From Oreohelix idahoensis (taxonomy: Eukaryota > Mollusca > Gastropoda > Stylommatophora > Oreohelicidae): a DNA stretch of 64,000 nucleotides. Location of the stretch: NCBI GenBank assembly GCA_024509875.1, contig JAMPIV010019849.1:1-64000 (forward strand), given 5' to 3'. Below, piece by piece: positions 35,609 through 47,385 of the stretch (positions within the stretch are counted from its first letter, which is position 1; every line of letters begins with the position of its first letter). The notes below the pieces were generated by a model. The model saw nothing but the letters and a program-made list of their open reading frames with translations. It made no database searches and was not told the DNA's origin. The position numbers were made by a program, and so were the translations under genes.

Positions 35609-35769
35609 TGATGGGGTCCTGAGATGTGCCCTACACGCCCGCGCAGTAGTTATGCCACTGTCTCTACTATTGCACACTTGTCAGTTTGTTAAGTATTCTA
35701 AAGCTTAAAATAATATTTAAGAATAAAAAACAAATAAACTCAGAAAATAATTTGTATCCCAATAAATGA

Positions 35770-36102
35770 AAAGACAATATTAGACTATATTGTAGGTCAG
35801 CAACAAATTGCTTCCACCTTGCTCGGTGGACGGCCATCCTTCGTGCAGTGCACCAGCTCTGGTTTACTCTTTGCATCTCGGCCTCTACAGTTCTCCGCCA
35901 AGTTGCCGTCTGTCGGCCTCTCTTTCGCTTTCCTCCAGAGGTCCATGGCATAGCTGTACTTGTGATGGCATTGGTGTCTCTTCTGAGGACGTGGCCAACC
36001 CAACTTTAGTGTCTGCCAGCTATAATGTCCCCTTGGTTACTCCGAGTAAGCAGTTCTTGGTTGGTGATGGTACTCGGCCAAAAGATTCGGAGAATTTTCC
36101 TT
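35770..36102 (-). pseudogene. LINE-3, 3' part of reverse transcriptase ORF
   Basis: On the minus strand two frames carry the usual LINE C-terminal sequence: WPRPQKRHQCHHKYSYAMDL, then GGKRKRGRQTATWRRTVEAE. It is contiguous with 38169-38919 once LINE-1b is removed. It is frameshifted and inactive. Confidence 0.8.
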
Positions 36103-38156
36103 TTGGAATAAATTCAAGGATATCATAAAGACGGCTGCTGCAGAAGCATGCGGTGAAGTCCGACTTGGGAACCAGAGAAAGAGGACACCTTGGTGGACAG
36201 AGGAAGTCAAAGAGAAAACAAGAGAGAAGAAAATGGCATGGAAACAATACTTAGGAGCTAAAAACACAACAGGACAAATGGAAAAATATAGAGAATATGT
36301 GATACTCAGAACAGAAGCAAAGAACAAAGTGCTAGCAGCAAAACAGAAGTCCTGGGAAGAATTTGGAGAAAAGCTAGAAAAGATGCACAAGAAAACCAGA
36401 AATTGTTCTATAAGACCCTAAAGAACATGAGGAAGGAAAAACAATGCCCTCTCAAATTTATAAAGGACAAGCAAGGCAAATTGCTTACTGCCCGAAGGAA
36501 GTAATGGAAAGATGGAAAGAATATTTCTCAGAACTCCTGGATGGTGAGCATGGTGAAGCAACAGAAATGATAACCACTAGCACAGAAGAGAAAACCAATG
36601 ATGGTGAAGATGACATAAAGATGGAAGAACTGAGGGCAGCACTAGAGAAAATCAAGATGGGCAAAGCAGCAGGGCATGATGGTATAACACCAGAAATGGT
36701 TAAGTACATGGGAGCATCAGGCGACCTATTACTCTTAAAGGCCCTACAGGCAGCATGGTGCAACAAGACCATACCAAAGGATTGGGAGATTGCCATCATA
36801 ACACCAATTTTCAAAAAAGGGTGACAATCGACAATGTGGAAACCATAGAGGCATATCCCTTCTCAGTGTCCCTGGTAAAATCTACTCTAGAATCCTAGAG
36901 CAGAGACTCCGACGCCTAGCTGAGCCACAATTGGATGAAGTCCAGTGCGGATTCCGAGCTAACCGAAGTACTCAAGACCTAATCTTCACACTCAGACAGC
37001 TGAGTGAAAAGGCCCTTGAGTATAAGAGTGAGATCCATCTTTGTTTCATAGATCTGGAAAAGGCGTTTGACAGAGTCCCCTGGAGCAAACTTTGGGACTG
37101 TTTGGCAAGGAAGAATATTCCAGCACCTCTGATTCATGCTATACAGAGCTTCTACAAGTCTTGCAGAAATTATGTGAGGACAGCAAACCATAAGTCAGAA
37201 GAGTTCAGGACCACCACTGGTGTAAGACAAGGTGATATCCTGTCACCTTATCTTTTCATACTCCTCATGGACGATGTCATCAAGGCATGTAAGGAGAGAA
37301 CAAGAAAGTATTCAGTGGGGTACTGGAAGATGAGACAGGTCTATATTTCGGAGCTGGCATTTGCTGATGATGTTGCCCTGATTGCTAAATCAGAGGCACA
37401 TCTCCAATCCAACCTGCAAGTCTGGAAGGAAGAGCTGGAGAAGAGAGGGATGGTCATAAGCAGCTCTAAAACAAAATCCATCGTGATATCACGAGAAGAA
37501 AGAAAACATCAGATTAAGTTGGGAGAACAGGTCCTGGAGCAGGTCGACCACTTTAAATATCTCGGAGCTATTATAGACCGAAAGGGAGGCATCAAAGAAG
37601 AGTTGGCCACTCGAAAAGCAGCGGCTGGGAGACTTTTTCAGGCCATAAATCGTGGATTCCCAGCAAGAAAGAGGTTGGTAAGAAAACGAAGATGGCTGTA
37701 TACCGCTCCACCTATGTCCCAGTCTTGACATATGGATGCGAGTCGTGGGCAATGACTACAACCCACAAAAGCCAGATCCAAACCTCAGAAATGAGGTATC
37801 TGAGGAAAGTGGTTGAAGTAACAAGAAGAGACATGGTCCGCAACCAGACGATCCGTCAAGGCCTGAAATCCCATCCGCTGCAGACCCAAATAGAACAGTC
37901 CCAACTAAGATGGTTTGGCCATGTCTGCAGAATGAGAGAAGATCGGCTGCCACGACAAGCATGGGAAACAAAGAGCCAGGGATCCAGACCTCCAGGACGA
38001 CCCAGAGTTCGCTGGGAGGACAACATTAGACAATCTTTGAAGGACCGAGGACTAGAATGGAACCAGGCCAGGAAGAAGACAGCTGACAGAATGGTCTGGC
38101 GCTCTCTCTTCCAAACCTCTACACCTCACGGTAGAAGGGGAACGACTAAGTAAGTA
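36103..38156 (+). mobile_element. LINE-1b: 5'-truncated LINE-1 copy with 12-bp target duplication
   Basis: Starts within the reverse transcriptase linker (WNKFKDIIKTAAAEACGEV) and ends with the same tail as LINE-1a (ACGACTAAGTAAGT). AGAATTTTCCTT is present at 36091-36102 and 38157-38168, the target duplication. Four single-base frame changes are seen against LINE-1a, near 36377, 36491, 36822 and 37662. It keeps FRANRSTQDLIF, FADDVALIA and GRPRVRWEDN. The codon that is TAG in LINE-1a is GAG here. Confidence 0.93.
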
Positions 38157-38168
38157 AGAATTTTCCTT

Positions 38169-38919
38169 AGGCAGATTGTGTGGAGTCAATTTCGACATTT
38201 CCTTCTCTGTTACTGTCCAGCATTCTGCACCATAGAGAAATACAGAACGTACATAGCTTTTATAAAATCTTAATTTTGTGGTTGTGCTGTACTGGGAAGA
38301 CTTCAAGATGTTGTTTAGGCTAGCTAAAACTGTTCTCGCTTTACTAATTCTGTTGTTGATATCTTTGCTTGTTCCACCGTCTTGTGTTACCATGCATACT
38401 AGTTATGTAAATTTGTCTGTCTGTTCCAGCTTCTGGCTCCTTATTGTTATGGGCTCGGGATTGCCACATTGAGTGTCATGACCTTTGTCTTCTTTAGATT
38501 GATGTTCAGACCCACCTGCTGGTTATACTTATTCAGTCTATCTGTTTTTTCCCGGATGTGCCAATGTGTACGCGCTAGCCGCAGAATGTCACCCGCATAA
38601 CCCAAGATCCTCCAGTGTAGAGAACAATATGCATCTCATCCTCTTGGACCGTCCTCTGTCGTCTTGCGTATCATCCAGTCTATGACCGTTAACAATAAAA
38701 TGGTTGACAAGGGACATACCTGCCGCACTTCCACCCTCACCTCAAAAGTTAGGCCACTCTGCTCAACACCATAAAAACCAAATTAAAAATGCAAAACCAG
38801 CACAGAGGCTTTTCCAATGCAGCCGGGAAAGCCATAAGTACTCAATATTTTCCATAGGCTGTCCCTGTGTATGCTGTCAAAAGCCCCTTTAAAAATCAAC
38901 AAAGATAACGTATAGTTGT
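38169..38919 (-). pseudogene. LINE-3, middle part of reverse transcriptase ORF
   Basis: Minus-strand pieces: KARTVLASLNNILKSSQYST and YGAECWTVTEKEMSKL (38169-38393), LNINLKKTKVMTLN (near 38490), and GAFDSIHRDSLWKIL (near 38850). Frames change between them. The 5' side is cut by a solo LTR at 38920, and a few codons may resume after 41321. Confidence 0.82.
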
Positions 38920-41320
38920 TGTGGTAAAGTGGGATGTTATAAATATTTATAGGGGACTTAGTGTACTGACTGAGATCAGCTGTGAAGGTATCTGTATCTA
39001 ATAAGTGTGGTGTATTACAGATGATCTTACTTGCTACCACATTTATACCTCAGTCAGAATTATTCTGGAATATTGTGATGACTACGTTGAATGTCTAGGG
39101 TTATGAAAATGATGAAGTGTAAGTCACAACAACAACAGACAGATAAACAATTTAATTTATTCCACAACACTTTACAACACTATGACACTCACACACAGTC
39201 AAGTGTAAAGTTTCAAATATATGTGTATTAACTCCTTTCAATAATAGATATCCTGATTCAACTACACAGTGAACCAGGAATCACAATCAAATGTAATCAC
39301 AATTTATAAATATGATCTTGGTATTGACATAATTTATTAGTATTATCCTATGTGTGTAAGTTGTGAAGTAGTACTATGAGGTAATACTGGTTTTGTTTTT
39401 CAAGCTAGATTGTTGTTTGTCATCATGACTTCAAGTGTTTGATTATCGTGGAAATAGTATTGGGAAAAGTTCACAGTTCCTGTCATTTGAAACAATTTAT
39501 TGTCCCTCTGTGTTTAATATAATGTCAATTTTTGAGGGGAAGGGGGGGGGGGGGGACATAATGTTGAGCTGCTCTGGCCACAGAAGCTTATCTTTCGTGA
39601 TGGCGGCAGGAAAAGACTCCTCTGCTCGATTGCTTCACTGTGTTCTGGAGACACCTCACTGGTCGCTATCTGGACCAAGGAGTATGCTGTCAGCCTCTGG
39701 ATTCAGCAAAACTCAGACCAGGTGCTGCTTCAATAACTTATGACCACGGTCCCTGAAACAAGAAGGTTGTACCTCCTACTTCAGAACTAATTTATAATCT
39801 ATTTCCACACTGAACACAATACATAACAAACACTGAGTTCAGAGCGGTAGGCCAACTGCTAGCTTCATCTGAAACAATTTACACCAGTATACTCCTCCCT
39901 AATGGTTACTACGCCTCTGCAATTCCAGCATTAGTTCTTTCTAGTCAATAAGATAGGTGTCAGTGTACTGTTTGGCAATTCCATGCAGTTTTACTTTTCT
40001 CCGACACGTCCTGTTCAGGTTGGAGCACTATCTAGGCCTTGCCCCATGTTTGCTACTGAACCACGCACATATACAGACATAAATTATCAATTTACATTCA
40101 ATTTTCATTAAAAGGATATCAAATATGTCAAGCTTACCACAATTCATGGAAATAATACACAAATACGTTGACTGGCGATGAATATGGCACAAATTCCGAT
40201 CTGCCTCTGTCCCAGGCTTTTATTTAGAAAAAATATAAGCTGGTTCTCAACGCACTGTTTCTGAGTAAGTTTATTTTAAAATGTGGCACTGAACAGACGC
40301 TCCTCATTGACTATATCAGCGGGTCTAACCAATCGGGCCATGTTTACACAGCTTTTCAAAAAATTTTACCCTTCTCACGTTTCCCCTAACAACCAAAATT
40401 AGTATTTGTAGTCCGACTAATCGTGTTTAGCCTTATATATCATTCCCGCCAATCAAATAGGATTTAACATGGTGACCTATTTCCCGTAAAATGGTGGTTT
40501 CAAAACATGCCACTGTGCGATTATTATTTGGTGTTGTCTGACACCCTCACTATTTTCTTTTGGCTATAATTTGTTAATTCCTAGACTATTTGCGTAACAC
40601 TTAACATATTCTTTGTCAGCAAGTCCTAAGGAACCCAAATATATAAGTTTTAAGGGAGCTAAGTGGCGGCGTTCAAAATATGTATTTTCTTCTAGGATAG
40701 TCGTGCTGTTGCCACCTCCTCACTTCCAAACTTTATGGTGTCTGCTGTACTGTCAGACTAATGTCAGGATTTCAGACGTAAAACAGTATTGAATCATGTT
40801 TCCTAATAAGCATTAACCAGGTTTTTTAAAACCTTACCGTGTATTGGTAGTGTTTTTTATCACTGTCTATTTGAAAAAAAGTTAGTGCTTCATGCCTTTC
40901 GCGTTAGGGGTGGCATTAATTGTATATCGCGAGACGCGTGTTAGTGTTGCCGGCGTTCCTGCTTTCAGCCATCCCTCTTTCTATCATAAGTCCATCTGTC
41001 TTTTCATTACGCAGTGTATAAAATGAAATTAATGCTAGTATTAATTTAGGTCATTAAGCAGCTTGCGTATCTCAAGGTTTTCTTAGAAATGCAGTACACG
41101 TTTTATTGTTTTGTGGAAACGCGTGTATGCTGTTATAGGCTTTACTATCAACGTGGAAACGTTACAATTTGCAGACGAAGTAGAAAAAAGGATGATTTTT
41201 GTACGCCATTGTGACAGCACTGTGCTTTTACCATTCTTCTTTCCCTGTTATTGAATTTATGTGTTAGGCTTTACATTTACCTTTTAATTTATATATGTGG
41301 ATTTAGAATGTTTCACGACA
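38920..41320 (+). mobile_element. Solo LTR, copy 1 (2401 bp)
   Basis: Runs TGTGGTAAAG to TTTCACGACA and is flanked by GTTGT on both sides (38915-38919, 41321-41325). It is collinear with 47386-49791. It has no coding region. TG...CA ends and a 5-bp duplication are LTR hallmarks; the absence of an interior suggests recombination between two LTRs. Orientation is arbitrary. Confidence 0.85.
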
Positions 41321-41358
41321 GTTGTCTCTGCCATTAAGTAAAGCCTACAATGAAGAGC

Positions 41359-41523
41359 CAGTGGCGGTTTTAGGCAATGGCAAACTAGGCTTTTACCTAG
41401 GTTCTCGCGGCTTTAGAGGCCTTGCGCAGAAATATTTGCTTGTCGTTACAACCGGAATTTATTTAAAAGGGGCCGTGGGAGTTTACGTTTGCCTAGGACC
41501 TCGAACAACCTAATCTGCCACTG
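41359..41523. mobile_element. 165-bp hAT-like MITE
   Basis: Starts CAGTGGCGGTTTTAG and ends with the reverse complement of CAGTGGCAGATTAG. Flanks TGAAGAGC and GGAAAAGC agree at six of eight positions, consistent with an aged 8-bp target duplication. Confidence 0.7.
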
Positions 41524-41584
41524 GGAAAAGCTATATTAAAAGTAATGAAGAGGGGTTCTTCTTGTAGACTATAGACATTATAAA

Positions 41585-41850
41585 ATCTCATAATAACTAC
41601 CAAGAAACAGACAAGTGCTAGTGGAACAAGAGATGAGAAGAAGACGCTGGAGATAGATAGGACACATACTGAGGAAACCAGCTGATAGCATCACAAGGCA
41701 GTCCTTGTTCTGGAATCCACTTGGTAAAAGAAGGAGACCAAGGAACACATGGAGAAAACAGCTTGATACAAATATGAAGGGCATGAAGAAAAGACCTTGG
41801 CGTAAGTTTGGTGAAGGCCTATACTCCTTGGGGAGAAGAAAGGTGATGAG
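41585..41850 (+). pseudogene. LINE-2 3' end fragment, first
   Basis: Forward reading resembles the C-terminus of LINE-2 at 50600-50830 (GHILRKPADSITRQSLFWNP), followed by the CTCCTTGGGGAG block of its 3' UTR. Confidence 0.8.
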
Positions 41851-42420
41851 TGAATGAATCAATGCATCAATTTAATGAATGAATGAATCAATGCATCAAT
41901 TTAATGAATGAATGTGTCAATTTAATGAATGAATCAATCAATGCATCAATTTAGTGAATGGTGGATCATTGTATCAAGTTAATGAATGAATCCAATCAGT
42001 GCATCAATTTAATGAATGAATCAATCAATGTATGAATTTAATGAATCAATGACTCAGTGCATCAATGTAATGAATCAATAAATTAAGTCCATCAATGAAC
42101 GATTTAATTAATTGATTAATTAATCAACGAATGAATCAATCAATCAATCAATGAAAGAATTAATGAATGAGTCAATCAATCAATCAATGATTGAATCAAT
42201 CAAAGAATCAATGAATGAATGAATTAGTCAATCAATGAAATAATGAATGAATCAATCAATGAATCAGTGAAAGAATGAATCAATCAATGAATCAATCAAT
42301 CAATAAAGAATGAACGAATCAATCAATCAATCAATTAAAGAATTAAGAAATCAATCAATGGATCAATGAAAGAATGAATCAATCAATGAATCAATAAATG
42401 CGTGAAAGAATCTAGCTAGA
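41850..42420 (+). repeat. Expanded (TGAATCAATCAA)-type tail
   Basis: About 570 bp of degenerate GAAT/CAAT tetranucleotides directly follow the LINE-2 3' end, suggesting growth from its short tail repeat. Confidence 0.85.
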
Positions 42421-42479
42421 ATTCGCAGCCTGGAAGACACAACAGAAGAAAAACAACAAACAGTTTTTGACATACAGAA

Positions 42480-42638
42480 TTTTAGGTAACAAACGTGGAA
42501 CTGATGACTAGACCAGACAGGTGCCAGTGGAACAGCAGGTAAAGAGTAGACGCTGACAGTGGATAAAACACACATGGAGGAAACCTGCTGACAGTATCAC
42601 AAGGCAATCTCTGTTCTGGAATCCACAGACTAAGGGAG

Positions 42639-42689
<51 letters not shown>

Positions 42690-42830
42690 AAAGAAAACCA
42701 AGGACATAACTGAAAGGCAAAAAGAATTCATGGACGGTACAAGACAGAATATTGTGGTTTGAATTTGTTGGTCTATGCTCCCCGTGGGGCTGAAGGCTGA
42801 TGAATGAATGAATATAGACTATTATAAAAA
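42480..42830 (+). pseudogene. LINE-2 3' end fragment, second, with (AG)n
   Basis: Matches the same LINE-2 C-terminus and ends GCTGATGAATGAATGAAT. A pure AG run at 42641-42687 replaces the Arg/Gly codons seen at this place in LINE-2 (GKRGRGRPKNTWR). Confidence 0.78.
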
Positions 42831-42857
42831 TGTTTTTAGATAATGTTATAATATTTG

Positions 42858-43050
42858 GATAATTTTTGGTTTGGTTTGGTTTTTAGGACTATCTTCATTG
42901 CTAACGGACACTGCCATCAGTGCTCCGATCTCCTCCCTTAAATCACACAAGGAGGATCTCAGCGCAGTGCACGAACTCAGTAGCACCGGCGAGAATCCCA
43001 ATGTGTGTATATACTGTATAGGAATCACACATTCTTTAAACAATAATTTT
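42858..43050 (+). repeat. Dispersed repeat D, copy 1
   Basis: Begins with TTTGG pentamers, then GGACTATCTTCATTGC and CAGTGCTCCGATCTCCTCC, and ends near GGAATCACACATTC. Copy 2 is at 45541-45725. Confidence 0.85.
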
Positions 43051-43317
43051 TTTTTAAATTTAATGAAGGCAGAATTTAGTGAAATATACCAGGGTCAGGA
43101 TCGTGGAGGTGACGAAACAAATGTTTCATCTCAGTTCTCCTAAAAATGTTAGAAGTCCGACACCGAGTAAAGTTCTTTCCTAGCCATACGGCATAACATT
43201 CGGAGTTGGTGTCCGGATATTTTTTACAAACTTCACCAGAAAACGACCGACTACACAACTTCGACTCCACATCTATACTTTCATAAATTAAAAAAAAAAA
43301 TGGCTAACTTAGATATA

Positions 43318-43667
43318 CAGGCATACCTCGGAGATATTGCGGGTTCGGTTCCAAACCACCACAATAAAGCGGGTCACACCCATTTTTTTGGCTTTCCATT
43401 GCATATAAAAGCCTAAAATCTTGTTTGCACTATGTCTATTAAATGCGCAATAGCGCTAGGTCTAAGAAAACAATGTACTGTATAATTACTTTATTGCTTA
43501 AAAAGAAAATGCTAATTTTTATCATCTGAGCCTTCAGAGAACCGTTATCTTTTTGCTCATGGAGAGCCAAAATCTGTCGGAAGAAGAAGACACGTTCTAA
43601 TAAATAAACATGAATAATTTTAAAAAAGCGCAATATCTGCGAAGCGCAATAAAGCGGAGTATGCCTG
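43318..43667 (-). mobile_element. Tigger1-like pogo DNA transposon, internally deleted (350 bp)
   Basis: Termini CAGGCATACCTCGGAG and (right end) GGAGTATGCCTG are inverted repeats, with TA on the left side. GATATTGCGGGTTCGGTTCC, ATCATCTGAGCCTTCAG and AATATCTGCGAAGCGCAATA resemble, as I remember it, the human Tigger1 consensus, including the end of its transposase gene and both termini. The middle of the transposase gene is missing. The right-hand TA is not visible. Confidence 0.8.
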
Positions 43668-44660
43668 CTCTATGTGTTTTGTGTGTTTTATTTATCACTC
43701 GTCTCTATAGTTTTCGCTCCTTACGTAACATAGCGATCACTGTAACTGGCTTCCTTATTGCAAGAAGCCTGCATCAAATCACATGCTCCTGCAGAAGTAG
43801 GTCATGTAGCAATTTTATTTACGTAATGATTGTCAGCACTATGTACAACCTCATATCAGTCGCCTTGTACAAAATACAGCATGGACCAGTTGGACTTATC
43901 TATCTTTGTCTCATCAGATACCAACGGAAATCATACAGGGGCATTTCATTTTTTTTTTTTTTTTTAAGGGGGGGGGGGGGAAAATTAAAATCTAGTATCA
44001 TTTTCATGATCATTCCGGTTATGTTGTAGTTAAAAATGCCAAATATTGCACTCTCCGGCGTATGCCAGTCTTCTATCTGCCTTTCTCGTAAAATTGGTCT
44101 AAGGCTTAGAGATTATTCTAAGGCTTAGAGACACTGAAGATTGTTTACGTTGTAAACGACAATGTTTTTGGAATATTTCACACCTCAACGGCAACTAGCA
44201 TTCCATAGTTCCAATCAGAACTTTCTCACAGCTGTCCACATTTTCGGAAATCAGTGGGCAGGCGTATCTGACAATAGTTCTGCGGAGCGATGTTTGTGAT
44301 TTGCCACTACGGCCCATAGCATCGATCTGTCAGGCGTTGCTCCGCCCCTTTGGTTTAAAGCTCGTGAGAAACCCGTTATTGGAGAACTAGGGGGGCGAAA
44401 GAAAAACCGTCTGTGAGTAAAATCTTAAGTCAACATGCAGCCTTTTGTGTGTCCGATCCGATCATCCCCAAGTGGCTTAGTATTGCCATTAGCTTGTTCA
44501 GCTTTTGTTGTCTGTCAGCTGTGACAAATAGGAGGTAGTGATAGCCAGACTTGGTAGAAATAACATGAGAAAAGCAAAGAATGAGGTCTTTGAACGGTAT
44601 AGAGGGAATGGTCGCCCTGAATCAGATAATTAATGAAATAAATCGCCCCGCACATTGTCG
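43668..44660. other. Unassigned DNA
   Basis: No element recognised. It holds poly-T and poly-G tracts at 43950-43981. The open frame at 43610-44029 starts inside the Tigger relic and crosses these tracts, so it is not supported as a gene. Confidence 0.4.
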
Positions 44661-44663
44661 CGG

Positions 44664-44700
44664 TATTTAAAATACTTGTTTTGAGTGAATTTTCAGTTAG
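44664..44700 (+). promoter_or_regulatory. Candidate core promoter (TATA-like plus initiator)
   Basis: TATTTAAAAT at 44664-44673 and TCAGTT at 44693-44698, with 31 bases from the first T to the presumed start A. It lies upstream of the candidate exon at 44961, with a 22-codon upstream ORF at 44715 between them. Confidence 0.35.
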
Positions 44701-44960
44701 AAGACAGTTTTCAACATGGATATAACAGTCGGTAGATGCATCTTAAAATATCGTGTAGTAATTTTTAGTGCCTTGAAACCATGAAAGCAGGACTTTGTTT
44801 TTACAACTGTATTGTTTGTTAGTGAATGGGACATTACATGAATACATCAAGCCATTGAAAAAAAAAATCAAAACATAAGTTATTATCGGCATAATTTCGC
44901 TAAATTGTTCATTTAGAACAGCATTTGGCTTGAGAGAAAAGATATTATCGTTAACACAAC

Positions 44961-45084
44961 ATGGATTTAACCGTTCACAAGCGAACAGGATACGACATAG
45001 AAAGTTTACTTGGTAATATTTCAAGCAAGACGAAACATCATGACATCACAGTTGAAGATGTCAACGGTGAATGCGAGAATGCAG
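44961..45084 (+). CDS. Candidate first coding exon with eh1-like motif
   Basis: An ATG in an ACAACATGG context opens MDLTVHKRTGYDIESLLGNI and continues to GAATGCAG, followed by GTAAAT, a good splice donor. This gives 41 codons plus one base. YDIESLLG fits the engrailed-homology-1 pattern (aromatic-x-I-x-x-L-L) found near the N-terminus of many homeodomain repressors that recruit Groucho. No downstream exon or homeobox is in the window, and LINE debris starts 110 bp later. The call is an inference from one short exon and may be chance. Confidence 0.3.
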
Positions 45085-45194
45085 GTAAATTTTACACGTA
45101 TTTGAATCATGCGCGCGGGTGTTTGTATTTGTACGTGTGTTTGTGTGTATATAAGTGCTTATCTGTGTGCGTATTTGTGCGAATTTTGCTTATT

Positions 45195-45330
45195 TGCGTA
45201 AGGGCTCGGAAAAGACAGTGCCATTCTGTAGTCTATATGGTAAATTACTTGAAAAGATAGTTGCAAGACAAGTAATGAGCCACCTCGAAAATGCACACAT
45301 CCTTCCTGATACCCTGGGTAGCTATAGGCC
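45195..45330 (+). pseudogene. LINE reverse transcriptase fragment
   Basis: Reads YGKLLEKIVARQVMSHLENA then HILPDTLGSYRP, the conserved region of LINE reverse transcriptases before the palm. It is isolated, about 45 codons. Confidence 0.65.
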
Positions 45331-45540
45331 TATGAAAATAACATGGGGTAACGCTGGGGCGTTTGTAGTCCCTGTTCTACAATTCTCATGTTAAGAGATA
45401 TAGAGAAAGATTGGAAAACACACGGCTATGAGAATTGGAGAACGACTGAAAAGTGATTAGGAAGTGATATATTTAAACATATAAACAATGAAGTGCATTT
45501 AATCAAGTGCGACATAAACGCTAATGTCAAGGCAGCCATA

Positions 45541-45740
45541 CTGTTTGGTTTGGTTTGGTTTGGTTTGGTTTGGTTTGGTTTTAAGGACTATCTTCATTGC
45601 ACACGGACAACTCCATCAGTGCTCCGATCTCCTCCTTTAGATAACACATGGAGGATCTCAGCACAGTGCACGAGCTCCGTAGCACCGGCGAGAATCCCAA
45701 CGTGTGTATATAGGAATCACACATTCGATAAATAGTTTTG
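45541..45740 (+). repeat. Dispersed repeat D, copy 2
   Basis: Begins with seven TTTGG-type pentamers and shares its body with 42858-43050. Confidence 0.85.
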
Positions 45741-45829
45741 TGGTGGGTAGGTTTCTAATTTTTAAATTTTTGCCAGTGCAGCGGCCTTATGGCCTACTCT
45801 TTACGATTTCCAACTGCTGTGGAATTTTT

Positions 45830-47385
45830 AACGTGCGCAACTTGAGAAAGAAGACTTTTACACCAGACTACAAAATGACTTGGACAAAAAGAATAGAAAG
45901 GACATCACAATTTTGATGGGGGACCTAAACGCGAAAATAGGAACAGATAACACCGGCTTTGAAGAAATCATGGATTAGGTATGATGAACTAGAATGGGGA
46001 ACTATTAGCTAACTTCTGTGCTTCAAATCAACTAGCTATAGGAGGAAGCATATTTCCACATAAAAGAATACATAAAGCAACGTGGATAGACCACAGAACT
46101 GAGAATTAGACTGATCACTTATGCATAAGTAAGAAGTTTAGGTCATCATTGCATGATGTAAAAGTATGTAGAGGAGCAGATGTGGTATCAGACCACCATC
46201 TTCTGTTGGCTAAAACAAAATTAAACTCAAGAAATTTACAACAGTATATAGCTATAGACAACAGTATAATTTGGGATATCTAAGAAATCAGGAAATACGA
46301 GAAAAATTTTCAATCACAGTATCGAACAAATACCAAGTACTCCAACAGCTGGAAGATGAAACAGATATGGAAGACCACTGGCAACAAGGAAAAAAATATA
46401 TGAAACGAAACATGTGAAGAAGTACTGAGAAAAAGAGAACATTAGCACACATCATGTAACAACAGAAACCATTAGTAAGATAGAAGACAAAAAACAAGGC
46501 GACGAAGGCCTTGTGGCCGCAACGTAGGTTTTTCTTGTCCTTTCTTTTTGTAAGACGTATTACTATTTGTGTGTTTTTGTAATTTTTATTTATTTTGTTT
46601 TTTTTTTATTCTACCGAAAAACAAGAAAGCAAATTTGATCAGATGCGAAACCAGAAGCTCCAAAGCCAAGGCTCACGAAGTGTACATAGAAGCAAACAAA
46701 GAAATAAGAAGAAACTTTAAAAGAGACAAGAGGAAGTATATTGAAGAGATGGTATGGGAAGCAGAGGAAGCTGCAGCCAAAGGAAGTATGAGGGACCTGT
46801 ACAACAACACAAAGATGCTAACAGGGAATATAAGCAAGCAAATAGCCTCATAAAAGATAAGAATGGAAAATTGCTTATTAATATACAAGAACAAATGAAG
46901 AGATGGACAGAACATTTTGAGGAACTTCTCAAGAGACCAGCTCCACCTAATCTCCCAGGCATCCAGCCAGCAGAAGAGGAGCTACAAATCAGCTGTGAAC
47001 GACCAAGTAGAGAAGAAATAAAGAAAGCCATAAAGCTCCTGAAGGATGGAAAAGCAGCTGGTCCAGATTGCATTCCAGCAGAGGCCATTAAAACAGATAT
47101 TGATACCTCTACAGAGATATTATACAAACTACTTGGTAAAGTCTGTGAGAGAGAGGAAATACCAGCAGAATGGAAGGAAGGTTATCTGGTCAAGTTGCCT
47201 AAGAAGGGAAATTTACAAGAGTGCACAAATTATAGAAGAATAATGTTACTATCAGTGCCAGGAAAAGTATTAAACAGAATCATCCTTGAGAGATTAAAAG
47301 AGTCCATACACAAGCAACTGAGAGATGAACAAGCAGGTTTTCGACAAAACATATCCTGTATAGACCAGATAGCCACATTGAGAAT
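45830..47385 (+). pseudogene. LINE-2 endonuclease and 5' part of reverse transcriptase
   Basis: 45830-46250 carries a broken endonuclease: ILMGDLNAKIGTDNTGF, FPHKRIHKATW and SDHHLLLAKTKL, with stops between. 46500-46620 is a short unrelated stretch. 46626-47385 carries the linker and fingers of RT: EAEEAAAKGSMRDLYNNTK, GKAAGPDCIPAEAIK, LPKKGNLQECTNYRRIML and DEQAGFRQNISCIDQIATLR. The frame is then cut by a solo LTR and resumes at 49797. Confidence 0.85.

Larger units (their letters stand above)
33920..35661. mobile_element. hAT-like DNA transposon remnant with terminal inverted repeats
   Basis: The left end CAGTGGCGTAACTAC followed by TGCGTGGGC matches the reverse complement of the right end, CAGTGGCATAACTACTGCG. 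A related start, CAGTGGCGTATTCTC, lies inside at 34361. No transposase is recognised. No convincing 8-bp target duplication was found, so the two ends may come from different copies. It contains a SINE and a short tandem duplication. Confidence 0.55.

Noticed and set aside
43610..44029. 139-codon forward frame
   Set aside because: Starts inside the Tigger relic and crosses poly-T and poly-G tracts.
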